From the NCBI RefSeq assembly GCF_932294415.1, contig NC_065535.1, positions 12,928,282-12,992,281 on the forward strand: a stretch of DNA of 64,000 nt, given 5' to 3'. Shown here one piece after another: positions 11,791 to 29,960 of the stretch. A program made the translations under genes and the position numbers. A model generated the notes under the pieces. The model made no database searches and had not been told where the DNA came from. It was given only the letters and a program-made list of their open reading frames with translations. Numbering within the stretch: position 1 is the first letter of the stretch; each line of letters begins with the position of its first letter. Source of the DNA: Quercus robur (Eukaryota > Streptophyta > Magnoliopsida > Fagales > Fagaceae).

Positions 11791-13162
11791 TTCACTTCTT
11801 TTCTTATGATGAAAAAAATGGAAAATATCATTGCTAAGATATTTATATTAAAAAATATTGTAGATTATCGGGAGTCAATTGCATAACAGAATGTTAACAC
11901 TTTCTTATCAGATAAAATTTTAATGTGATACTAAATTCATGCACTTTTAATAATTTGGTGGGACTTTTTTTGGAAAATGTTAAAACTGTCATTTTACTAA
12001 ATTAACATTACAATGAATGTGATTAGTATTAATTCAATAACATAATAAATCAATATCTCATTTTTTTTAAGATTAATAACACACGAGTTTATAAGATTTA
12101 TGTAGTAACCCTTTGAATATGGGAGGTTGGGAAATGCCAACGATTTGTGAAGCTCTTAAGTCTTAACAATGTCAGTAGAGTTTATCAAAAGAATTAGTAT
12201 ATGATATCTTTTCTTTTGGGGGGAATTGGAGAATTATATCTTTCTAGCATAAACTTTCATCCTATTTACAACGTTATCATATCATCAATTTTTGGCACCC
12301 CAATTTGAGAGAATTATTTCATTGTGCTCCATGCCGTCTATATTGAACATTAAAATGAGTAAAAAAATGGATACATGTGTGAGCCACACATACCACCCAA
12401 CATTCTCATCCATGTGCAACGATGAAATTACTCTTATCATTGCTATTTAACATCGAATTACACAACAAGAGGTATATTGATACAATTCTCTCAATTTAGG
12501 GTGCCAATAGAACAATTTGATAGTTTCAAGGGACAATGGAAATGAGGCAAAATTTTCCAGTGGAGAATAGTAATTTTCGTCTTCTTTTTTTGCAATTTTC
12601 CCTTTAAATTACAAGGTGAAGTTCCATCGTCCAAATTAACTCTAAAATTGAACAATCAACCTATTAATGAATTGATAATAGGCAAAATGACTCCTGTTGT
12701 TAACAATTTCCATCAATTGCAAAATTTTAATTAAAAATTCACAAAGTCAAAACGAGAGAAATTCGCAATGTGGACATTGATCTATTTCAAAAATTTTCAT
12801 TTTAATTTTGAAACTAATGGAAATTGTTAATTAAATTGGCATTTTGTCTATGATCAATGAAGGGGGGAATTTGATCCTATGTTTCTTGTTTGAACAATAT
12901 ATATTATCAGTTGAACAAATTAAAACGATACAAATATTTGAAACTTAAAATTATAATTCCCACATCTTTTAACACGTAGAATTTGCGAGGACAACTACCA
13001 AAAAAAAAAGAGTTTTTAACTTTCAAACAAAGTTGCAGGCTTGCAGGGCAGGTTATTGTTGGACCTGTAGTTTATTGGTTGTGGCTCATTAATTTTAATG
13101 ATAGGACATAGACCATAAAATTTCCTCTTTCACTATCATCATATTAGAAAACTGATAGCAAA

Positions 13163-13481
13163 AATTTTAATGGGACTCACGTTTTTGTGCTTAGGCAATA
13201 TTGAAGGTCAAAGTGAAGGACCCCATGAAGAGTACAGCAAATTATGATTGTCAAGGAGGTTGCTCAGTCTTGTAATTACTGGTTTATTAGTACTTTTTGT
13301 ATAGTGATGATTATTATTATTTTTATTTTTATTTTTATTTTTTGCTGAATTAAGTGCAAGATTTGGTTGTAAGTTTTAACAAAAAATTTCATGAGACTCG
13401 TGTTTGTTCTAAGGTCAGAGTGGATGACTCCTTGGTCAGTACTGAAAATTAGCCTATCAAGGAGGGCGTTCAGTGTTGTAT

Positions 13482-13483
<2 letters not shown>
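13163..13483 (+). repeat. Diverged direct repeat pair
   Basis: Two segments, about 13163-13276 and 13383-13483, share the order AATTT..TGGGACTC / GGTCAAAGTG..GAC / ATTGTCAAGGAGG..TTCAGT-GTTGTA with many substitutions and small gaps. They are separated by an AT-rich spacer. They look like an old tandem duplication of unknown origin. Confidence 0.4.
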
Positions 13484-13518
<35 letters not shown>

Positions 13519-14026
13519 GAAAGTTGGGGTGAGAGATTTTGAATATTTGATGTATTAGTTGAAAATACCAAAAAATACCAGTTGAATTATAATGCTCATA
13601 ACATTGTAGTTACTACTTGTGGTAATAGTGGATCAATTTTTTTTTTTTTAATAGCTGAATTAACTATTATATATGATTGTATTTGAATTTCTACTTTTTT
13701 TAATAAATTTACTTGTTCTTCCAAAAGAAAAACTATGCCATCAAGTGTAAGCCAAAGGCCCTAATCTAATATTACTACTCATGTCCCACACGGGTTTCTT
13801 TTAATTACCAATGGCGATTTTAAGAAAAATTGTAAATTCCAATTATTGTATTAGTCACTATTAGCCATTAATGAGTGGCTTCATCTCATGTGAGGTCCAA
13901 CGCTTGATGAAACTAATTTGCTTATAATTAATCATGATAAAATTCAAAACCATTACATGACAATTCATAAAATTATTTGTGTATTAAATTATACAATTAA
14001 TTAAATTATTTAAATAAACAAGATAA

Positions 14027-14057
<31 letters not shown>

Positions 14058-14089
14058 GTAGGTTATATACTAAAAGTAAACAAATATAG

Positions 14090-14899
14090 TGTGGGGAGTG
14101 GAAAGATCCTCGTCCAAATTAAAGCCCACAAATGAAATGGGCCACGAGAATGAGATTGGGCCAAGTTTGGCTACAAGGGGAAAGTCCAAGAAGGGAAAAG
14201 ACTGTAAAAAAAAGGAAGTTAAACCTCATGCCTAAGAAGGGGAATGTCGCGATATAGTGACTCCCGTGAAGAGAATGGAACGATAACCATGTGTTTAGAC
14301 AGCTGCACGGATGATCCATATGCTGCCACCAGAAGGCACTAGGAACCGTGGGAAACTTCCATAACACGCAAGAAGATTGAAGATTTTTATCTCTACCTAA
14401 ATTTGGGAGCCCTCACCTAGCTTTTGCCGCATTAAATGCATGTAAGACAACCTAAACAGTAAAAATATCTCATTGAAGGAAGAGTTCACGGATAAGGAAG
14501 TGAAAGAAACCAATAAAGTAAAAAAAATATCTCTGAAGACTAGGCCGACAGTGTAACAACTATAAAAGTAGGAGCAAAAGTGAGGCTTATAAATAAGAGG
14601 AAAGTTCAATGGAGAAGGAGGTGATTTTCTTTTTGGAAGAAGAAGAAAAGTCTATTTAGGGAGAGTAATAGAAGTAGAAAGAGAGAGAAACACTAAGGGT
14701 GTCACCATGGGAACAAGAAAGTTTCCTATAGCAACATCTATAACTGTAATTGTAACACGAATGGTCAAAGAAATCCACAGCTTATATTTTCCATTATGAA
14801 GTGTTTATTCCTTATTGTTTATTTGTATTTAAATTATGTGAACTGTTATGGTAGAATTTTGAGGCGAGTACATTAGGGGACAAATTCGGTGCCCCTACA
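14090..14899 (+). repeat. 5' LTR of the Tat element
   Basis: About 810 bp, from TGTGGGGAGTGG to CCCCTACA, homologous along nearly its whole length to the copy ending at 20236. Shared landmarks are AAAGCCCACAAATGAAATGG near the start and GAGGCGAGTAC near the end. The two copies differ at many positions. Confidence 0.85.
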
Positions 14900-14910
14900 A
14901 TTGGCGCCAC

Positions 14911-16110
14911 TTGTGGGAATCACTCTACCATGCAGAAGACTTAAGAGTTGGATTGTCTGGGACAATGGCCAACCGAACACGGAGCGGTCCCGCTCATCTG
15001 GACATGTCGAAAGAATCTGTCCATGCAGATCGACGTGTGAGGTCTGAAGTTCATAAGGAAACTCAGCAGCAACCTAGCCCTCCTCCGCAAGGAGAAAGGT
15101 CAGCTACCAATATGGAGGGCCCATCCTACGCAAATAGGGATATGGAGGTAGAGAGGTTAAGGAAGCAAGTGGCCCTATTGCAAAGGAATGCAGGGAAGGA
15201 CAAAGAATTGCTTCGCCGTAAAGACAAAGAGCTACATCATTAAAGAAGACCGAGTCCAGCACCTAATCAGAATTGCTTCGCCGTAAAGACAAAGAGCTAC
15301 ATCATTAGAGAAGACCGAGTCCAGCACCTAGTCACTCCCGAGGAGATAAGCACGAAGTGCGTGATAGGAATCGGAAAAGGGATAGGAGATCACCTCATCC
15401 CCATGGGGAACAAGAGAAAACTCCCCCCAAGGAGAGAATAGTTTCTCCACCTCCTCATAAGTGCAGAAGGGAGGAGCAGGATGGGGAGAGGCTTAAACGG
15501 CCAGCTCATCATTCTCGAGTCTTTACGATGCCCCATGTTACTAGTGAGGATGCCATGAGTAAGGCTTTACATCAAATATCTCAGTCTCCATTCTCGAAAG
15601 AGATAGAGAAAACAGACCTACTAAGAGATTTACTAGGCCAACTTTCACAATTTATGATGGCAAAATGGATCCCATGGAGCACGTCAGTCATTACAATGAA
15701 AGCATGGCCATATACTCTAAAAACGAGGCCTTGATGTGTAAAAATTTTCCTTCTAGCTTAGGTCCAATAGCTATGAGATGGTTTGATAGGTTAGAAAAAG
15801 GGGCTATCCGAGGTTTTGACGAGCTTATTAGGGCATTTGGAGCTAGGTTTATGACGTGCAGTAGGACCTCAAAACCATTCACCTCACTCTTCTCGTTAGC
15901 AATGAAGGAAGGTGAAACCCTTAGAGCTTATTCAGATCGTTCTTGGGAATTGTATAATGAGATGGGGGAGATAATAGGGGAATTGCTGCAAGTACCTTTA
16001 AGGTGGGCCTTCCCATTAATTTCGACTTGAGGGCTTCACTAGCCTTAAAGCCAGTCACGGATATGAACAAACTGATGGAACGAGTAGAGGAGGTCAAAGC
16101 AGATTAGGCC
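14911..16110 (+). pseudogene. gag remnant of the Tat element
   Basis: Three overlapping or adjacent frames (14911..15243, 15357..15734, 15665..16030) together cover a Tat-type Gag. A charged, coiled-coil-prone N-terminal part is followed by the capsid-like retrotransposon_gag region, recognisable from AMRWFDRLEKGAIRGFDEL and LRAYSDRSWELYNEM. Frame breaks come from the 65-bp duplication at 15204..15333 and from later point changes. Confidence 0.75.
15204..15333 (+). repeat. 65-bp tandem duplication inside gag
   Basis: AGAATTGCTTCGCCGTAAAG starts at 15204 and again at 15269, and the 65-bp units are almost identical. Because 65 is not a multiple of three, the duplication shifts the gag frame. 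Confidence 0.9.
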
Positions 16111-16491
16111 TCTCGACCTCGGAAGGAATTTTTCCCCCAAGCTCAGAAGCAAAGGATGGAAATGGTTAGCTCATTGTATAAAGAGCTTGTTTATCGAATT
16201 GTGGAAAAGAAAAAGAATGAGCCATATTTCCGTTGGCCAAACAAGATGAGTGAAGATATTACCAAAAGGAATCAGAGCCTTTACTATTTGTACCACCAAG
16301 ATCGCAGACATACAACTGAGGATTGCTGAACTCTAAAGGACCATTTGCGTTAGCTTGAGAAAGCAGGTTATCTGGCAGAATTCCTAGTTCGGGGAAATTC
16401 ATGCCTGCGGGACTTAAAAGACGGAACCACCATAGGAACTTCGACACTAGCTTGGGGGCTCATATGGGTAACACATGTAGCTAGGAAACGA

Positions 16492-16938
16492 GTGGAGACT
16501 ATGAAAACACCACCTAGGGTGTTGACTGTGAATTCGACTTCTGACACAAAATTGGAAGGACCTGTACACAAAAAGAGTCAATGGGAGGATGTCAACTTCA
16601 CAAGAAAAGAACTTAGGGATACTATTCAGCCCCAGGAAGATGCCCTGGTAGTTACACTGCGAATTAGGGGCTTCGATGTTAAAAGAGTTATGATAGATCA
16701 GGGAAGTTGGGCAGAGATAATGTACCCAGACTTGTATGAGGGATTAGGACTTACTCCTGAGAATCTAACAAGGTATGATAGTCCCTTGATGGCCTTTGAT
16801 AGGAGCATTGTTATGTTAGCAGGGCATGTGGCCCTTCCTGTAGAGGTGGAAGGACGAAAGGAGACTGTCTACTTTATAGTAGTGCATTCATACTCCCCGT
16901 ATACAGTAATCCTCAAACGTCCTTTGATCCATTCATAG
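16492..16938 (+). pseudogene. Retroviral-type aspartic protease remnant of the Tat element
   Basis: The frame reads VKRVMIDQGSWAEIMYPDLY, matching the position of the D-(T/S/N)-G-S active-site strand of retrotransposon proteases but with Gln in place of the usual residue after Asp. Downstream TVILKRPLIHS matches the usual YN-ILGRP region with changes. The frame is open for 148 codons but cut off from gag and RT by stops. Confidence 0.7.
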
Positions 16939-17189
16939 GTCTAGTACTTTCTTCATTGCATCAAAAGGTGAAATTCCCAACTGAGCAGGGCATTGTGGAA
17001 GTACGAGGAGACCAATGTATGGCTCGGAAATGCCAGATAGCTACTGTGGGGCATAAGCAAGAGGCTAAGTCCAGGTCAACAAACCCCTTGTAGCAGCTAC
17101 AGTCCCTACCCAAGGATACTTGTGAGCAACTGGAGAAGATACATATTGATCTCGAGGATAAATATTTCCAAGTAGGAGCCAATATCCCT

Positions 17190-18360
17190 ATGTTGGAAAA
17201 AGTTGAGTTAATCTTGTTTTTAATAAACAATTTAGATGTGTTTGTGTGGAGTCCATATGAAGCACCCGGGGTGGATTCGGACTTTATTTGTCATCGACTT
17301 AATGTTGACTCTCGTTGTCCACCAAAGAAACAAAAGTCTCGTAGGTCCTCAGATATACATGTTAAGGTAGTAAGGAAAGAAGTGGATAAACTTAAAGAGG
17401 CGGGGGCAATCAAGGAGGTTTATTATCCCGAATGGCTAGCTAATACGGTAGTAGTAAAGAAAAAAAAAAGGGAAGTGGAGAGTATGTGTAGACTTCACAG
17501 ATCTAAATAAGGCATGCCCTAAAGATCCTTTCCCAGTGCCAAAAATAAACCAACTTGTTGATGCAATGTTTGGGCACCCCAAGGTGAGTTTTCTTGACAC
17601 TTTCTAAGGATACCACCAGATAGTTTTGGCCCCAGAGGACTAGGAGAAAACTTCTTTCATAACCCCCACTAGTAATTTTCATTATAAGGTCATGTCATTT
17701 GGGTTAAAGAATGCGAAATCTACCTATCAGAGAATGGTAACTAAAATGTTCAAAGAGCAATTAGGCAAGAATATGGAAGCGTACATTGATGACATGGTAG
17801 TAAAGAGTAAGGCCATGTAGAAGTACCATTTGAAGTTGAATGCCTCAAAGTGTGCCTTTGGGGTAAGCTTGGGGAAATTTCTAGGCTACTTGGTGACCCA
17901 TCAGGGTATAGAAGTTAATCCGGATCAGATTGTAGCTTTGCAAAGTCTAAAATCTCCACGGAGCCTTAAAGAGGTCCAACAACTTACTGGGATGACCGCA
18001 ACTCTTAATCAATTCATTTTGCGGTCCACTGATAGATGTCAACCTTTTTTCCAGTTGTTGAAGAAACGGAAAGGCTTTCAGTGGACGGATGAGTGCCAAC
18101 AGACATTTGAGGAGCTAAAGTTCTACCTAGCCCAGGCTCCCATTTTGTCAAGGCTAGTCCCCAAAGAAACGCTATATATGTATTTGGCTGTAACTGATCA
18201 TGCGGTGAGTGTTGTTCTGTTGAGATTGGATTAGGGAGTGCAAAAGCCAATTTTTTATTTTAGTAAGACTCTTGTGAAAGCAGAAATGCAGTATCTCCCT
18301 CTAGAAAAAGCTGCGATTGCAGTAATTCATGATGTACAGAGATTACCCCACTATTTCAAG
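17190..18360 (+). pseudogene. Reverse transcriptase and first RNase H of the Tat element, broken
   Basis: RT motifs follow in order: KKQKSRRSSDIH and AGAIKEVYYPEWLANTVVVKK; then PKINQLVDAM; then a block with in-frame stops; then MSFGLKNAKSTYQRMV; then the catalytic AYIDDMVVKSK (about 17780-17812), followed at once by a stop. The connection and RNase H begin at 17830 with KCAFGVSLGKFLGYLVTHQGI and continue to LYMYLAVTDHAVSVVLLRLD. At least five stops or frameshifts make it inactive. Confidence 0.85.
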
Positions 18361-18589
18361 CCCATACGGTAATTGTGCTGATTAAGCATCCCTTACAAGC
18401 GTTGCTCAGAAGATCGGATTTCATGAGGAGGATAGCCAAGTGGGAAGATTCTTTGGGAGCTTTTGATATTCAGAATAGGCCTTAAACCTCTATCAAAGGG
18501 CAAGTCTTAGCAGACTTCGTTGCGGAATTCACACCTAAGCAACTCAAAGTTTTGCAAGTAAAGGGAAGCAAGATAGTGGGACCTCAAGA

Positions 18590-18860
18590 AGATATATGGC
18601 AGGTATATGTGGATGGAGCGTCGAATTGCTGAGGAGTAGGGGTTGGAATTATACTTATTTCTCCGGAAGGAATCAGAGTGGAAAATTCATTCAAACTAGG
18701 TTTTCCTGTGTCCAATAATGAGGCAGAGTATGAAGCTCTCCTTGCGAGGCTCAGAATGTCTAGGCAACTAGGGCTAGACAAAGTGAAGTTGTATTGTGAT
18801 TTGTGATTAGTTGTTAGTCAGATCATAAACTAGTTCAAAGCCAAGGACCAAATAACAATG
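18590..18860 (+). pseudogene. Second (archaeal-type) RNase H of the Tat element
   Basis: The frame WQVYVDGASN..GVGVGIILISPEG, VSNNEAEYEALLARLRM and KLYCD..LVVSQI shows the D-E-D pattern of an RNase H fold, distinct from the RT-linked RNase H upstream. In-frame stops interrupt it. Dual RNase H is established for the Tat lineage and supports that assignment. Confidence 0.8.
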
Positions 18861-19139
18861 AGCTACTTAAGGGAGGTCGGGATGCTAAAATGTCAGTTTA
18901 AGAGGCTAAATATATCTCATATCTCAAGGGGCAAAAACAATCATGCAAACTTTTTGGCTACTCTAGTTTCTTCAATGGAAGATCCCCTTTCGAGGATGGT
19001 GACGGTTGAACTTTTACCATTCTCCAACCTAACTCCTTCCGACAAGAACTTAGTTCTAAGCATACATTCGTCCGTAAGTTGGATGGATCCAAATATAGTT
19101 TATCTCCGAAATGAGATTTTGCTTGAGGATAAGAAAAAG

Positions 19140-19434
19140 TTTGAGTGGATCAGATGTAGGTCTCCATGGTATTGGTTATCCGAGGAAGGGAAATTATATA
19201 AGAGATCGTATTCAGGACCCTATCTACTATGCGTGCATCCCAAGGCAGTTGACACACTTCTAGAAAAGTTGCATGAGGGAATATGTGAAGGTAACACGAA
19301 AGGGAGATTGTTGGCTCACTGAGCCCTTACTCAGGGGTATTGGTGGTCAAACATGTAGAGACAATCATTGGAGTACTCCAGAAAGTGCGATCAATGCCAA
19401 AAGTTTGCACCAAGCATTCATCAGCCTGGGGGTC
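19140..19434 (+). pseudogene. Integrase zinc-finger stub; catalytic core missing
   Basis: An HHCC-type region is seen: YLLCVHPKAVDTLLEKLHEG, then GRLLAH, then after a frame change a degenerate CDQCQ-like stretch and a HQPGG-coding end (about 19419-19433). The 3' LTR homology begins immediately after. The DDE core and all downstream internal sequence are absent, so a deletion joined the zinc finger to the 3' LTR. Confidence 0.75.
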
Positions 19435-20236
19435 AGTGGAAAGATCCCCGTCCAAATTAAAGCCCACAAATGAAATGGGCCATAGGAATAAGATTGGGCT
19501 AGGTTTGGCTGCAAGGGGGAAGTCTAAGAAGGGAATAGGCTGTAAGAAAAAGGAGGTTAAACCTCACGCCTGAGAAGGGAAATGCCGCGGTATAATGACT
19601 CCCATGAAGAGAATGGAAGGATAACCATGTGTTTAGACAGTTGCATGGATGATCCACATGCTGCCACCAGATGGCACTAGGAACTACGGGAAACTTCCAA
19701 AACATGCAAGAAGATTAAAGATTTTTATCTCTACCTCAATTTGGGAGCCCTCACCTAACCTTTGCCGCATTAAATGCATGTAAGACAGCCAAACAGTAAA
19801 AATATCTCACTGAAGGCAAAGTTCAGGGATAAGGAAGGGGAAGAAACCAATAAAGTAAGAAAAATATCTCTTAAAACTAGGCCAGCAGTGTAACAGCTGT
19901 AAAAATAGCAGCAAAAGTGAGGCTTATAAATAAGAGGAAAGTTCAGTGGAGAAGGAGGCAATTTTCTTTTTGGAAGAAGAAGAAAAGTCTATCTAGGGAG
20001 AGTAATAGAAGTAGAAAGAGAGAGAAACAGTAAGGGTGTCACCGCGGGAACAAGAAAGTTTCCTATAACAACATCTGTAACTATAATTGTAACACGAATA
20101 GTCAAAGAAATCCACTACTTGTGTTTCCCATTGTGGAGTATTTATTCCTTATTATTTATTTGTATTTAAGTTGTGTGAACTATTATAGTAGAATTTTGAG
20201 GCGAGTACCTCAGGGGACAAATTCTGTGTCCTTGCA
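19427..20236 (+). repeat. 3' LTR of the Tat element
   Basis: Homologous to 14092..14899, ending TTGCA at 20236. The left edge is ambiguous by several bases because integrase-coding sequence (HQPGG) runs into it; clear homology starts at AGTGGAAAGATCC, about 19435. Confidence 0.82.
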
Positions 20237-20241
20237 TATGG

Positions 20242-26899
<6,658 letters not shown>

Positions 26900-27729
26900 T
26901 TCAGAGGAGGGATTGTATTTGACATAGGAGACAATGACCCACGAGCCTATTTTACATCTCCATATCAGTCAGTCAAGTCAGTCCTTGTGTCTCTGTTCTT
27001 TTTTCTATATCCATGCGACCATGTCCTCTTTTAAGGAAGCAGCAACCTGTGGTGTATATTCTTTGACTGACATGCTAGGGATCAAATGTGAAAGCATGAA
27101 ATTATTAGTTTCTGGCTTTACCTTTGTTTTCATGATCTGTAACTCTGGTGAACTAGCGTATTCCTTGTTGACCCCATGTACACGTATCCGTGTTTAAAAA
27201 TTTGTCTCCTGTATTAACCAGATGCGAGGAAGTGAACTTGGTTATATCATTCGTAATTTGTGTTCTTAATCTTCTACTGTTTCTGTGTGGTACTGCAAGT
27301 TTTGGATGCTTTTAAAAAGTATGTTTTTATTCTTTTGACAAATACAGTCTAGTCTGTGATCACGCAAATGAGGAAACCTGAGTTGGCTGTGCATGTCTTA
27401 ACGTGATTAACTATACATATGGTATGGTGGATGTGTTATCATTGAATTTTTTTTTTTTTTTTTGAATCATGTTATCATTGAATGTTGGGGTTTATACCAA
27501 GGTGCTATCAAATATGCATGGGCGTTTATGATTGCCACGTCTGAACATTTTTCAAAGATGAATTAGCCATTGCCGTCTGTGGTAGACCCTAATAAATTTC
27601 TTAATATAAATAATTATGAAATCTTTGAGGAAGTAATTTGATTCGGAGGTCTACAATTTGTTCTTTCTTCTTTTCATGATACCCAGACTTTGGTTATTTG
27701 TAGGACTGCCTTATTTTAAAATTTCAATT

Positions 27730-27761
<32 letters not shown>

Positions 27762-28125
27762 CATCAAGATCGAATGATAAAATTAGTTAGCCCCTCCCCC
27801 ACTCCCCACTCTCCACCCCCCCCCCCCCCCCCAAAAAAAAAAACACTTGATCGGTCTAATTTCTAAATTTAGAATTTTTTTTGCCTAAAAAGAAAATTCC
27901 TTATATGGCCTTATGGTCCTCTAATGTGTACATAAGTAAAGCTCATTTTGATTTTTTTTTTTTTTTTTTTTGAGAAACTCATTTGGAAGTATAAAGCTTT
28001 AAAAATTTGTATATAAATCAAATAAAAGGAAAATAAGCTATGGTTAACTTGTCCAATCTGGACGAGTTTTCCCTCCCTTGAAGAGGTGATAGAGCAGAAA
28101 CATGTTTTACTTGTTCCATCCCGCC

Positions 28126-28195
<70 letters not shown>

Positions 28196-28261
28196 TAACG
28201 AGTTTTCCCTCCCTTGAAGAGGTGATAGAGCAGAAACATGTTTTACTTGTTCCATCCCGCC

Positions 28262-28317
<56 letters not shown>

Positions 28318-28470
28318 TTAAGTTATATTTGGTGTTTTTTTTTTTTTTGGAGAAGAAGTTATATTTGGTGTAATTTCACATAAATTATACATTTTTTTAA
28401 CCTTAAAATTTGCATAAGATCCAACAATAAAAATATCATTATTTGCCACTTTATATCTTTATTTTAAGAA
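26900..28470. other. ROP 3' region and low-complexity intergenic DNA
   Basis: The first few hundred bases are presumably ROP 3' untranslated sequence. Beyond that come long T, C and A homopolymers (27431-27450, 27728-27760, 27817-27845, 27951-27970) and the duplicated microsatellite block listed separately. No gene is seen. Confidence 0.5.
28063..28318 (+). repeat. 136-bp tandem duplication carrying (TA)n(GA)n microsatellites
   Basis: CGAGTTTTCCCTCCCTTGAA starts at 28063 and again at 28199. The roughly 65-bp unique part is identical in the two copies. Each is followed by a TA run and a long GA run (28141-28192 and 28281-28315). Confidence 0.9.
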
Positions 28471-29960
28471 ATTTCACCATTGTCTCTAATCCTGCATTAA
28501 ATTCTTCCTTTGGCTTAGTTGCCCGAATAGCATTCCTTCCAATGAAGTTTTGGGTTCAATGGGTTTTATCCTTGATATTACAATTTCCTTACGTGATTCG
28601 GCTACTAAGAGCCTGTTTGGATTCAATATTTTGATAACTCAATTCTCAATTTTCATAACTCATTACTCAAAAATGGTGGGACTCATAACAAAAAAGTTGT
28701 TTGGCCAAACGATAACTCTGTTTCCATCACTCAATTCTCTGATTTTTGAGTTATGAGTTATGGAAACTGAAAACAACCAAAGGCTGTTTTCAGTTTCCAT
28801 AACTCATAACTCAACGACAATATTGTAATTAAACACACATAGGGGACCCACAGCCGCAACTTTTGACCACCTTTTGACTTTTTTTTTTTTTTTTTTCACT
28901 TGTTCGGTCTTCAGTTCTGGTTTTTTTTTTTTTTTTTTTTAGCTTCGGTGAGTTTGGGTACTGAAAACCAAAAAAAAAAAAGAAAAAAAGAAAAAGTTGC
29001 ATTGGCTGACAGGTATGGGGCCCACAAATAGTGTGAAAAATATTGAGTGATGGAAATTGGGTGATAATGCCAAACAAGTGTGAAAAATTGAGTATTGAGT
29101 GATGAGTGATGAGTGATGGAAATTAAAAGTGATGGAAATTGAGTGATGAAAAAACCTTGGCCAAACAGGCTCTAAATCTCCAATCCGCATACTCTCTGAC
29201 TGTGTGGTAGACTAGGACTTCTGGAATAAGCTTGGAAGTCCTCACACCATGCAGTCTTCTTTCTGTGTCTTTTCATATATGGTTGGAAGAGAACGCCTTA
29301 GCTCACAATATCCCCATGAAGTAGAGTATCCCTCGGAACATCCTTTTTCCCTTTGGCATATGACAGCGTATAAATAATTACATCTTCAGGTCTGGAGTTA
29401 TTGATCAGAATATCTATGAAAATTGCTTAAAACAAAGTGCATAAGTTTAAATTGAACACAAATGGTGCTTCCCAAGGCAACCCTGAGTTGCCGCCGGGGG
29501 GGGCCCGCTTATTAGAAACCATAATGGGCAATAGATCAAAGGCTTCGCAAGATACATGGGTAGCACCAACAATATCACGGTTGAAATCTAGGCTCTACGT
29601 GATGGGCTATTATTGGCTAAAGACCTTGAAATTTCATATCTTATTTGTAGAACTTGACTCTAGTGCTATGGTCAAGTTGATGCTTAGTTTCTCTACAAAT
29701 GCTCTTATGGGACCTCTTTTGACTAATTGCAAAAACATGATCCATGCTATACCCAATAAGAAAATTAGGCATATCTTCCAAAAGCTAACTAGTGTGCTGA
29801 TACACTTGCTAATATATATGAATTACTTTGTTATCTAATTATGTATCTGTTGCTAAACCACCAGGTGTGGTGGAGCATTAGCTGGCTCTTGATATGACTA
29901 AGCACACATGTAACAAACTTATCAATAACTAATCTATCATATATCCTTTATTTACCAAAA
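28470..29960 (+). mobile_element. LINE 3' fragment: zinc-binding region and RNase H, split by a MITE
   Basis: From about 28484 the frame reads FFLWLSCPNSIPSNEVLGS and RDSATK, typical of the zf-RVT region of plant LINEs. It is interrupted at 28609 by a MITE and resumes after 29172 as SPIRILSDCVVD then DFWNKLGSPHTMQSSF. RNase H follows at about 29440: FKLNTNGASQGNPE, a frame-shifted middle, then FVELDSSAMVKLM, ALMGPLLTNCKNMIHAIPNKK and RHIFQK. The LINE-type C-terminal tail and an A-rich stretch end near 29960. No RT core remains, and several frameshifts and stops are present. It is a 5'-truncated dead copy. Confidence 0.75.
28609..29172. mobile_element. PIF/Harbinger (Tourist-like) MITE inserted in the LINE
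   Basis: Termini GAGCCTGTTTGG and CCAAACAGGCTC are a perfect 12-bp inverted repeat. TAA flanks both sides (28606..28608 and 29173..29175), the 3-bp TWA target typical of PIF/Harbinger. The interior has GAGTGATGGAAATT-type subterminal repeats and a perfect 30-bp inverted repeat with 9-nt spacer (28746..28775 and 28785..28814). There is no transposase. Confidence 0.85.

Larger units (their letters stand above)
9184..14084. other. Long intergenic region, AT-rich, no gene supported
   Basis: The ABCB 3' untranslated region occupies the first few hundred bases. The rest is AT-rich with long A and T tracts (e.g. T tract about 13487-13513), a TA run near 10407-10426 and another near 14028-14042. On the minus strand at about 9560-9700 one frame reads NKRSLNSRAHFVAKLSVAL, reminiscent of the C-terminal end of LINE RNase H domains, but too short to call. 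No RNA gene or coding exon was recognised. Confidence 0.55.
14090..20236 (+). mobile_element. Degenerate Ty3/gypsy retrotransposon, Tat lineage
   Basis: Two direct LTR copies (14090..14899 and about 19427..20236) flank gag, protease, reverse transcriptase, RNase H and an integrase stub in that order. Target duplication is TATAG (14085..14089) against TATGG (20237..20241), 4 of 5 bases. The region right after the 5' LTR, TGGCGCCACTTGTGGGAA from 14902, sits where a primer-binding site is expected. A second, archaeal-type RNase H follows the usual one, a hallmark of the plant Tat group. Many stop codons, frameshifts, an internal 65-bp duplication and loss of the integrase core show it is dead and old. 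Confidence 0.88.

Noticed and set aside
28141-28315. Repeat arrays as a possible CRISPR-like structure
   Set aside because: Only two units, with microsatellite content and no variable spacers; nuclear plant DNA.
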